Source: Halalkalicoccus sp. CG83
Lineage (GTDB): Archaea; Halobacteriota; Halobacteria; Halobacteriales; Halalkalicoccaceae
NCBI RefSeq assembly: GCF_037081715.1
Contig: NZ_JAZDDH010000001.1
Location: 1,984,001-2,048,000, forward strand
Direction of reading: 5' to 3'
DNA: 64,000 nucleotides
Positions within the stretch are counted from its first letter, which is position 1, and each line of letters starts with the position of its first letter. A model generated the notes under the pieces. It was not told the origin of the DNA. It searched no databases and saw nothing but the letters and a program-made list of their open reading frames with translations. Shown in pieces: positions 24,090-31,322 of this stretch. The position numbers were made by a program, and so were the translations under genes.

Positions 24090-25148
24090 TCAGTCGAGCG
24101 CGACGTCCTCGGGATCGACGTCGACGAACCCGCCGTCGCCCTTCGCGGACTCGTAGGCGGCCTCGGTGACCGCCGTCACGCGCAACCCGTCGAGCGCGGT
24201 CGCCGGTGGTTCCTTCTCGTTCCGAACCGACGCGACGAACGCCTCGGCCTTGTTCGGCAGGTCCCGATCGAGTCGGGGGCGATGCTCCCCGCTCTCGGCG
24301 TCGATCGTCGTGAGCTCGTTCGCCTCCCAGTCGTGGCTGTCGAGGTACGTCGCGCCCTCTTCGTCCCACAGGTGGATGTGTTCGCGCATGCAGGGCGTCT
24401 CGCCCGAGCAGGTGACCGACGCCGTGGTGCCCTCCTCGAACCGGATCGTGACGTGCGCTCGCCCGTCCACGCGTCGTTCGTCGTCGACGAACGACATCTC
24501 GGCGGCGACCGCCGTCGGGGTGAGGCCCGTACTCCAGAGGATCGAGTCGAGGAGGTGGCTTCCCGTATCGTAGAGATAGCCGCCGCCGGAGAGGTCGGGG
24601 TCCATCCGCCACGTGCCCGCGAACCGCTCGACCCAGTCCTGGCTTATCTCGGCCGTGATCCATCGGGGAGTCCGTCCCTCGCCCAGCCATAGGTCGCGGG
24701 TCTCGGCGAACGCCCCGTAGAGATGGCGCTGATAGCCGACCATCAACACCTCCCCACGTGTCTCGTCGCGGGCGACGAGGTCGCGGGCCTCGTCGATGTC
24801 CGTCGTCAGAGGCTTGTCACAGAGCACGTGCAGGTCCCGGTCCATCGCCGCGGTCACTTGGTCGTAGTGGAGGGTGTGGGGCGTCCCGATCAACACGGCG
24901 TCGATCTCCGCTGCGTCCAACATCGCCTCGTACCGCCCGTAACGGTCGTCCTCGGGGACGCCGAGGTCGTCGCCGGTCTCCTCGAGCGTCCGGTCGTCGA
25001 CGTCGACCAACGCGGCGATGCGGGCCGCGTCGTGCTCGCGGAACCGGTCTCCCACGGTTCGTCCGATGAACCCGCCACCGACGATGCCGATCCGCATCGG
25101 GGCCTCGATCCGGTTCGATTCGTCGTCAGTCCACGTCTCGCTGGTCAT
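24090..25148 (-). CDS. Gfo/Idh/MocA-family sugar dehydrogenase
   Basis: About 352 residues. The NAD(P) motif Gly-Ile-Val-Gly-Gly-Gly-Phe-Ile-Gly starts near residue 20; Cys-Asp-Lys-Pro-Leu-Thr supplies the conserved catalytic Lys, and Asp-Thr-Gly-Ser-His-Leu the Asp/His pair. The C-terminal beta domain is of normal length. Members oxidise sugars or inositols, often at C1. Its place beside an alpha-galactoside importer, GH4 and DgoD makes galactose 1-dehydrogenase an attractive guess, which would supply galactonolactone, but the sequence alone does not prove it. Starts at 25175 or at the Met before the Rossmann motif (25097) are also possible. Confidence 0.75.
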   Translation of the reverse strand: MTSETWTDDESNRIEAPMRIGIVGGGFIGRTVGDRFREHDAARIAALVDVDDRTLEETGDDLGVPEDDRYGRYEAMLDAAEIDAVLIGTPHTLHYDQVTAAMDRDLHVLCDKPLTTDIDEARDLVARDETRGEVLMVGYQRHLYGAFAETRDLWLGEGRTPRWITAEISQDWVERFAGTWRMDPDLSGGGYLYDTGSHLLDSILWSTGLTPTAVAAEMSFVDDERRVDGRAHVTIRFEEGTTASVTCSGETPCMREHIHLWDEEGATYLDSHDWEANELTTIDAESGEHRPRLDRDLPNKAEAFVASVRNEKEPPATALDGLRVTAVTEAAYESAKGDGGFVDVDPEDVALD

Positions 25149-25223
25149 CACTGCTAACCGACCAGCAGCGTTCACGAAAGGGTACCGATCCGCCCGCGAA
25201 CGGTCGGGTCCGAGGAGGGTCGC

Positions 25224-26357
25224 TCAGACGCCGTCGAACCGATCGAGCGCGAACAGGTCGATCGGGTGGTCGGTGTGTCCGTCCACGGCCAGATCCGCGA
25301 GCACCTCGCCGATGACGCTCGCGAACTTGTAGCCGTGACCCGAGAAGCCGGTACCGAAGACCACCTGCGGGTGATCGGGGTGGCGATCGATGATGAAGTG
25401 GTCGTCGGGGGAGTTGGTGAACATGCAGGTCGCGAGTCGCATCGTCGGTCCGGTCCCCTCCGGGAAGTACCTCTCGGCGAACTCCCGCAACAGGCGTTCG
25501 TCCTCGGGTTCGGGATCGCGGTTCATCGCGTCCGGGTCGACGTCCTCCTCGCGATGCATGTAGCGGCCGAACTTGAACCCCGGCACGCGGGCGATCGGCA
25601 GGCCGTAGAAGCGCCCTTCCTCGACCTGGAGGTTCCAGACGGGGAAGCGCTCGGGGCGAAACCGCTCGGGCGTCTCGGGCTGGAGCCAGGCGAGTACCTG
25701 CCGCTGAGGGACTGCGAGTCCCTGGAGGGCGTCGATGTGCTTGTACGCCCACGCGCCCGAGGCGACGACGAGGTTATCGGCGGTGTACTCCCCCCGGTCG
25801 GTTCGGACGCGGACGCCGTCGCCCTCTGGCTCCCAGTCGGTCACGCGCTCGCGCGCCTGGATCCTGGCTCCCTCGGCCTGGGCCTGCATCGCGTGTGCGA
25901 CGATCGCACGCTCGGAGAGGACGTAGCCGCCGTTGGGCTGGTAGACCGCCATGTGCTCGTCGGGGAGGTCGTAGCCGGGATAGCGCTCGTTGACCTCCGT
26001 TCCGGACAGCACCTCGTGGTCGATGTCGTACTCCTCACAGGAGCGAAGCGATCCCCGAAAGAGCGGGTCGTCCTCGGGCGCGGCGTCGATCGAGCCGGTC
26101 TCGAACAACAGCTGTTCGCCGTGGGCGGTCTGGACCTCCTCCCAGAGCTCGTAGGCCCGGCGAATTAGCGGCACGTACGAGGGGTGTTCGTAGTAGGCGA
26201 GCCGGATGATCCGCGAGATGCCGTGTGAGGAGCCCATCGCGTGGGGAACGTCGTAGCGTTCGAGCCCGAGGACGTCCCGACCCCGCTTCGCGAGCCGGTA
26301 GGTGGTCGCACTGCCCATGCCGCCGACGCCGATGACGATGTCGTCGTAGTGGTGCAT
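25224..26357 (-). CDS. Sarcosine oxidase/N-methyl amino acid oxidase, monomeric SolA type
   Basis: 377 residues, near the 370-390 of monomeric sarcosine oxidases. FAD-binding Gly-Val-Gly-Gly-Met-Gly near residue 11, Ser-Ser-His-Gly-Ile-Ser-Arg near 43, and Thr-Cys-Met-Phe-Thr-Asn near 310, where the Cys is the covalent flavin attachment site of the family. The C-terminal Gly-Phe-Ser-Gly-His-Gly-Tyr-Lys closes the active site. It would oxidise sarcosine to glycine with formaldehyde and H2O2. The adjacent SHMT, BCCT carrier, dimethylglycine dehydrogenase and Rieske demethylase support a role in betaine breakdown. Confidence 0.82.
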   Translation of the reverse strand: MHHYDDIVIGVGGMGSATTYRLAKRGRDVLGLERYDVPHAMGSSHGISRIIRLAYYEHPSYVPLIRRAYELWEEVQTAHGEQLLFETGSIDAAPEDDPLFRGSLRSCEEYDIDHEVLSGTEVNERYPGYDLPDEHMAVYQPNGGYVLSERAIVAHAMQAQAEGARIQARERVTDWEPEGDGVRVRTDRGEYTADNLVVASGAWAYKHIDALQGLAVPQRQVLAWLQPETPERFRPERFPVWNLQVEEGRFYGLPIARVPGFKFGRYMHREEDVDPDAMNRDPEPEDERLLREFAERYFPEGTGPTMRLATCMFTNSPDDHFIIDRHPDHPQVVFGTGFSGHGYKFASVIGEVLADLAVDGHTDHPIDLFALDRFDGV

Positions 26358-26426
26358 TATTCTGATCGTCCCCCGTTTCTCGTCGCGCCGATGGTGAGCC
26401 GAACTCGGAACATGAACCGGGTAGAC

Positions 26427-26807
26427 TCACTTCGCGGCGGCGATCGCCTCGATCTCGAGGGCTGCGCCCTTGGGGACCTTCCCGACCTCGAGGGCGCTTC
26501 TCGCCGGCGGTTCCTCGCCGAAGTAATCCGAGTACACATCGTTCATCTCCTCGAAGTCGTCGACGTCGTCGAGGAAGACGCTCACCTTGAGCACATCCGA
26601 AAGCGAGAGTCCCTCGCTCTCGAGGATGGCCGCGACGTTCTCGAGACATCGGTCGGTCTGTTCGGCGACCGACCGATCGTCGAGCAGCTCCCCGTCGGGC
26701 GTCATCGGCAGTTGCCCTGCCGTGAAGACGAGGTCGCCGTTCGTCGTCGCCTGGCTGTACGCGCCGACGGCTGCCGGGGCATCGTCCGTGCTAACCGTGC
26801 GTTGCAT
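26427..26807 (-). CDS. ridA: RidA/YjgF-family reactive intermediate deaminase
   Basis: 126 residues, the normal size. Conserved features are Gly-Ala-Tyr-Ser-Gln-Ala near residue 15, Phe-Thr-Ala-Gly-Gln-Leu-Pro near 28, and the C-terminal Pro-Ala-Arg-Ser-Ala, whose Arg binds the substrate carboxylate. RidA hydrolyses 2-aminoacrylate and related enamines released by PLP-dependent dehydratases. A serine/threonine dehydratase is encoded 3.3 kb away in the same locus. A minus-strand TATA box (TTTATT, 26832-26837) lies about 27 bases before its ATG. Confidence 0.9.
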   Translation of the reverse strand: MQRTVSTDDAPAAVGAYSQATTNGDLVFTAGQLPMTPDGELLDDRSVAEQTDRCLENVAAILESEGLSLSDVLKVSVFLDDVDDFEEMNDVYSDYFGEEPPARSALEVGKVPKGAALEIEAIAAAK

Positions 26808-26831
26808 ACGCGTATCGATTCCGGAGACTAC

Positions 26832-26837
26832 AATAAA
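26832..26837 (-). promoter_or_regulatory. TATA box of ridA
   Basis: TTTATT on the minus strand within ggtttattgtag, about 27 bases before the ridA ATG at 26807, which fits a leaderless transcript. Confidence 0.55.
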
Positions 26838-26926
26838 CCGTGTGATACCGGCCGTTTTCTCTCCTTCAGTGTGGCGTGTGAGGACATCCCAAGATTCATG
26901 TCCCCCTTCGACGAACTACGGGTGCC

Positions 26927-28177
26927 ATGTCGGACGCAGACCCACTCGTAGAGCGAGCGCCGGCGGTCGCCGACGCGATCGACGCCGAGCGCGACCGGCA
27001 GGAATCGACACTCGGGATGATCGCCTCGGAGAACCACGTCTCGAAGGCGGTCCTCGACGCACAGGGAAGCTGTCTCACGAACAAGTACGCGGAGGGGTAT
27101 CCGGGAAAGCGTTACTACGGCGGCTGCGAGCACGTCGACACCGTCGAGGAGCTCGCGATCGAGCGCGCCGAGGAGCTGTTCGGCGCCGAGCACGTCAACG
27201 TCCAGCCCCACTCGGGGACTCAGGCCAACCAGGGCGTCTACTTCGCCGTGCTGGATCCGGGCGATAGGATCCTCTCGCTCGATCTCACCCACGGCGGTCA
27301 CCTCTCACACGGCCACCACGTCAACTTCTCGGGCCAGCTCTACGAGGTCGAACAGTACGAGGTCGACCCGGAGACGGGCTACATCGACTACGACGACCTC
27401 GCGGATCGGGCGGCGGCGTTCGATCCCGACATCGTCGTCAGCGGCTCGTCGGCGTACCCTCGCGAGTTCGACTGGGAGCGCATCGGGGAGATCGCCGACG
27501 CGGTGGGGGCTTACCACCTCGCCGATATCGCCCACATCACCGGACTCGTCGCCGCCGGCGTCCACGCCTCCCCCGTCGAGCACGCCGATTTCGTCACCGG
27601 CTCGACGCACAAGACGATCCGAGCGGGCCGCGGCGGGATCATCATGTGTACCGAGGAACACGCCGAGGCGGTCGACAAGGCCGTCTTCCCCGGCGGGCAG
27701 GGCGGTCCGCTGATGCACAACGTCGCCGGCAAGGCCGCCGGCTTCGGCGAGGCGCTCACCGACGAGTTCGAGGCATACGCCGAGCAGGTCGTCGAGAACG
27801 CGAAGACGCTCGCGGACGTGCTGCGTGATCACGGCCTCTCGCTCGTCTCGGGCGGCACGGACAAACACCTCCTGCTCGTCGACCTCCGCGACTCCCACCC
27901 CGACCTGACGGGCGAGGACGCCGAGGCGGCCCTTGAGACCGTCGACGTCATCGTGAACAAGAACACCGTCCCCGGCGAGAGCCGCTCGCCGTTCGTCACC
28001 AGCGGGATCCGCATCGGGACGCCCTGCGTGACCACGCGTGGGTTCGAGCGCGAGGAGATGGAAGCCGTCGGCGAAGGAATCGTCCGGGTGCTCGATGCGC
28101 CCGACGACGGGGCGGTCCTCGACGACGTCGCCGATGACGTCGCCCGTCTCTGCGCGGACCATCCGGTCTACCGCTGA
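26927..28177 (+). CDS. glyA: Serine hydroxymethyltransferase
   Basis: 416 residues, full length. Conserved segments: Ala-Ser-Glu-Asn near residue 27, Tyr-Pro-Gly-Lys-Arg-Tyr-Tyr-Gly-Gly near 57, His-Ser-Gly-Thr-Gln-Ala-Asn near 93, and the PLP-lysine in Ser-Thr-His-Lys-Thr-Ile-Arg near 228. It interconverts glycine plus methylene-folate with serine. In this locus it can use both the glycine made by sarcosine oxidase and the methylene-folate made by the dimethylglycine dehydrogenase. It is divergent from ridA, sharing a 119-base promoter region. Confidence 0.93.
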   Translation: MSDADPLVERAPAVADAIDAERDRQESTLGMIASENHVSKAVLDAQGSCLTNKYAEGYPGKRYYGGCEHVDTVEELAIERAEELFGAEHVNVQPHSGTQANQGVYFAVLDPGDRILSLDLTHGGHLSHGHHVNFSGQLYEVEQYEVDPETGYIDYDDLADRAAAFDPDIVVSGSSAYPREFDWERIGEIADAVGAYHLADIAHITGLVAAGVHASPVEHADFVTGSTHKTIRAGRGGIIMCTEEHAEAVDKAVFPGGQGGPLMHNVAGKAAGFGEALTDEFEAYAEQVVENAKTLADVLRDHGLSLVSGGTDKHLLLVDLRDSHPDLTGEDAEAALETVDVIVNKNTVPGESRSPFVTSGIRIGTPCVTTRGFEREEMEAVGEGIVRVLDAPDDGAVLDDVADDVARLCADHPVYR

Positions 28178-28297
28178 ACGCGGGTGGACGCTACTTCTCC
28201 GGATCGTGCGGGTATCGACACATAGCGCCGTGTCCGTCGGAATCCGATCCCGAGCGACGGAAGCGGGAAGGAGAGAACGGATCGCGCGCCGGCGAGC

Positions 28298-29917
28298 TCA
28301 GTCGTCCTGGGTCCCCTCGATGACCTCCGTCGAGGCGGGGACGTCGACCTCGTCCTCCTCGCGGAGGAACAGTGCCCGCTGCCGGCCGAAGGTGAGGATC
28401 ATCGACGCCACCGCGAGGAGGGTGACGACCGCGAACGGGCCGCCGGTGATGATGGCGGCGGCCTGCAGCGCGTCGACGCCGCCGGTCACCATCAACAACG
28501 ACGCGAGCGCGCCGATGAGAAAGCCCCAGATGACGCGATTGATCGTCGAGGGACGCTCCGCGCCGCCGGTAGTGAGCATCCCGAGTGCCAGCGTCGAGGA
28601 ATCGGCGGACGTGACGAGGAACGTCGTCACGAGGACGAGAAACAGCACGGTCAACAGCCCGCCGAGGGGAAGCGCCTCGAACAGCGGGTAGCCCGAGGCG
28701 GCCTCGCCGAGCTCGCTGACGACCGAGAGGATGTCCGCCCGCCCGTTCTCCTGGAGGAAGATCGCGGTCCCGCCCATCGTGGCGAACCACGGGATCGTGA
28801 TCCCGGTCGAGGCGATCACGCCCGTGACGGCGACCTGCCGGACGGTGCGACCCCGGGAGATGCGGGCGATGAAGAGGCCGACGAACGGCGTCCAGGAGAA
28901 CCACCACGCCCAGTAGAAGATCGTCCAGCCGCCGACCCACTCGGCGACGCCCGTGCCACCGGAGGCCGCCGCGCCGGTGTAGAAGCTCATCGTGACGAAC
29001 TGGTTGATGTACCCGCCCAGTGCCTGGGTGCCGACCGCCATGATATAGCCCGTCGGCCCGAGGACGAACGTCGCGGCGGTGACGACCGCGAACAGCCCCA
29101 TGTTGAAGTACGAGATCCGACGGATCCCCTTCTCGACGCCGAGCGCGACCGAGACGGTGAAGACGACGGTCAGCCCGGTGATGACGGCGATCGTCCCGAA
29201 GTCGCCGACCGAGGCACCGGTCATCCACTCGATGCCGACGAGGAACTGACTACCGACCAGTCCCAGCGTGGTTGCGACGCCGCCGATGGTCGCGAAGACC
29301 GCGAGGATGTCGATCGTCTTCGCGGCCGCTCCGTCGAGGTTGTCGAGGCCGACCCACGGGGCGATCACCGTCGAGATGCGAAGCGGCGCGTCGTGGCGGT
29401 AGGCGTAGTAGGCGATCGGCAGCCCCATCACGACGTAGGCGGTCCACGCCGAGAGGCCCCAGTGGAAGAAGGTGTACTGGATGGCGCCGACCGCGGCGGC
29501 GGGCGACTGGGATTCGGCGCCGACGAACGGCGAGACGGCGTCGTAATGGAAGATCGCCTCCGCGGGCCCCCAGAAGACGATGCCGGCGGCGATCCCCGCC
29601 GAGTACAGCATCGCGAAGTACGCGAGGAAGGTGAACTCCGGTTCCTCGTCGGAACCGCCGAGTTTGATGTTTCCCCACGGTCCGAAGATCAGGAACAGGA
29701 CGAACATCACGAGAGTGAACATCACGAGCAGGTACGCCCACCCCAGGTTCGTCCAGAGGAACTCGTTGACGCCGTTCATCGCCTCGGTGGCCGCCTCCTC
29801 GAACAGCGCGAACGCGATCACGGCGAGGCCGGCGACGCCCGTCCCCACGACGAACACGAGGGTGTCGAGTTCCTCGCGGAACTTCCCGAACGCCGAACGT
29901 TCGCTCATCGTTCCCAC
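28298..29917 (-). CDS. BCCT-family betaine/carnitine/choline transporter
   Basis: 539 residues with twelve hydrophobic helices. The family motif Trp-Trp-Phe-Ser-Trp-Thr-Pro-Phe-Val-Gly-Leu-Phe-Ile-Ala-Arg-Ile-Ser-Arg-Gly-Arg lies near residue 330. Earlier Gly-Ile-Ala-Ala-Gly-Ile-Val-Phe-Trp contains the glycine-rich helix of the substrate/ion path. It imports a trimethylammonium compound, coupled to Na+ or H+. The surrounding demethylation genes indicate import for catabolism as well as osmoprotection. A second Met (29908) is an alternative start. Its likely promoter is the TTTATAATAG element at 30061-30070. Confidence 0.9.
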   Translation of the reverse strand: MGTMSERSAFGKFREELDTLVFVVGTGVAGLAVIAFALFEEAATEAMNGVNEFLWTNLGWAYLLVMFTLVMFVLFLIFGPWGNIKLGGSDEEPEFTFLAYFAMLYSAGIAAGIVFWGPAEAIFHYDAVSPFVGAESQSPAAAVGAIQYTFFHWGLSAWTAYVVMGLPIAYYAYRHDAPLRISTVIAPWVGLDNLDGAAAKTIDILAVFATIGGVATTLGLVGSQFLVGIEWMTGASVGDFGTIAVITGLTVVFTVSVALGVEKGIRRISYFNMGLFAVVTAATFVLGPTGYIMAVGTQALGGYINQFVTMSFYTGAAASGGTGVAEWVGGWTIFYWAWWFSWTPFVGLFIARISRGRTVRQVAVTGVIASTGITIPWFATMGGTAIFLQENGRADILSVVSELGEAASGYPLFEALPLGGLLTVLFLVLVTTFLVTSADSSTLALGMLTTGGAERPSTINRVIWGFLIGALASLLMVTGGVDALQAAAIITGGPFAVVTLLAVASMILTFGRQRALFLREEDEVDVPASTEVIEGTQDD

Positions 29918-30060
29918 CCTGCGACACGTCGGGCCCGGTCCGTTCCCGACGTTAGTCGCCCCGTCGATTCATCCACTCGTCTCCGCCCCCACGTATCGGA
30001 TCCATCGACGCTTTCCGCGATATCCATTATCATGACATCTATTGACAGTCTTGTTGAAAA

Positions 30061-30070
30061 CTATTATAAA
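30061..30070 (-). promoter_or_regulatory. Probable TATA element for the BCCT gene
   Basis: TTTATAATAG read on the minus strand, the only strong TATA-like element in the 179-base gap before the BCCT gene. It lies about 145 bases before the start codon, implying a leader of roughly 120 bases, unusual among these mostly leaderless genes. Confidence 0.4.
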
Positions 30071-30096
30071 TGTTTCGCTACGTGAACGACGGTAAC

Positions 30097-31320
30097 TCAC
30101 CGCGCATTGACGATCTCGACGGCGTATCCTCGGTCCTCGATGGCCTCGGTGATCGCGCGCGAATGGCCCGACCCGCTGGTGATCACTCGGAAGACGAGGT
30201 AGGCGTCGCCGACGTTGAGGTCCTCGACCGCCCGCTCGTGGCGTACGTTCCGGATGTTGGCGTCGTGATCGGCGATGACCCGTGAGATCTCGGCCATCCG
30301 GCCCGGCTGGTCGTCGATGTGCACCCGCATGTGCAACAGCTGTTGGCGGTCGGTCATGGCGTGAACCAGGACGGTCTGTAACATCGGCATGTCGAGGTTC
30401 CCTCCGCCGAGTAGGGGCATGACGGTCTCGCCGCTCACGTCGAGGTCATCGCTCAGCAACGCGGCGACCGACGCCGCGCCCGCACCCTCGACGAGCTGTT
30501 TCGCCCGTTCGAGCAGCAGGAGGATCGCGGAGGCGATGTCGTCGTCCGAGACGGTGACGATCCTGTCGACGTGGTCCTCGATGATCCCTAGCGTGAGTTC
30601 GGATACCCCACCCGTGGCGATCCCGTCGGCGATCGTGTCGACCGACTCCAGGGTCTGGGGGATGCCCTTGTCGAGGCTCTCGGGGACCGTCGCGGCCGCC
30701 TCGGCCTGGACGCCGACGATCCGAACCTCGGGCGCGAGTTCGGCGTAGGCGAGCGCTATCCCGCTGATGAGCCCGCCGCCGCCGATCGGGACGATCACGG
30801 TGTCGACCTCGGGGCAGTCCTCGACCATCTCCACGCCCAGCGTCCCCTGCCCGGCGACGATGTCCGGGTCGTCGTAGGCGTGGACGAACGTCGTGTCCCC
30901 CGTGGCGGCGAGTTCCTGTGCGCGGGTCATCGCCGCCCGGAAGTCCTGTCCGTGGAGTTCGACGGTCGCGCCATACTCGCGGGTCGCATCGATCTTCGTC
31001 TGGGGGGCGGTCCTCGGCATGACGATCGTCGACTCGACGCCGAGCGTCGTCGCCGCGAGCGCGACCCCCTGGGCGTGGTTGCCCGCGCTCGCGGCCACCG
31101 CGTGTTCGATCCTCCCCTCGGCGACCGCCTGCGAGAGCTTGTTGTACGCCCCCCGCGTCTTGAACGACCCCGTCCACTGGAGGTGTTCCATCTTCAGGTA
31201 GACGTCCCCGCCGACCATCCCTCCCAGCGACGTGCTTCGTTCGACGGGCGTGCGCTTGACGACGCTCTCGTCGTCGAGACGTTCCTCGGCGGCCTCGATA
31301 TCGGCAAAGGTGACGGACAT
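30097..31320 (-). CDS. ilvA: Threonine/serine dehydratase (threonine ammonia-lyase) with ACT domain
   Basis: 407 residues from Met-Ser-Val-Thr-Phe-Ala. The PLP lysine lies in Gly-Ser-Phe-Lys-Thr-Arg-Gly near residue 54, followed by Ala-Ser-Ala-Gly-Asn-His-Ala-Gln-Gly and the phosphate-binding Gly-Gly-Gly-Gly-Leu. An ACT domain occupies about 330-407 and usually gives allosteric control by amino acids. It deaminates threonine or serine through an enamine intermediate. It begins 2 bases after the dimethylglycine dehydrogenase gene, so the two are co-transcribed; here serine-to-pyruvate is the sensible role. Confidence 0.88.
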   Translation of the reverse strand: MSVTFADIEAAEERLDDESVVKRTPVERSTSLGGMVGGDVYLKMEHLQWTGSFKTRGAYNKLSQAVAEGRIEHAVAASAGNHAQGVALAATTLGVESTIVMPRTAPQTKIDATREYGATVELHGQDFRAAMTRAQELAATGDTTFVHAYDDPDIVAGQGTLGVEMVEDCPEVDTVIVPIGGGGLISGIALAYAELAPEVRIVGVQAEAAATVPESLDKGIPQTLESVDTIADGIATGGVSELTLGIIEDHVDRIVTVSDDDIASAILLLLERAKQLVEGAGAASVAALLSDDLDVSGETVMPLLGGGNLDMPMLQTVLVHAMTDRQQLLHMRVHIDDQPGRMAEISRVIADHDANIRNVRHERAVEDLNVGDAYLVFRVITSGSGHSRAITEAIEDRGYAVEIVNAR

Positions 31321-31322
31321 GG

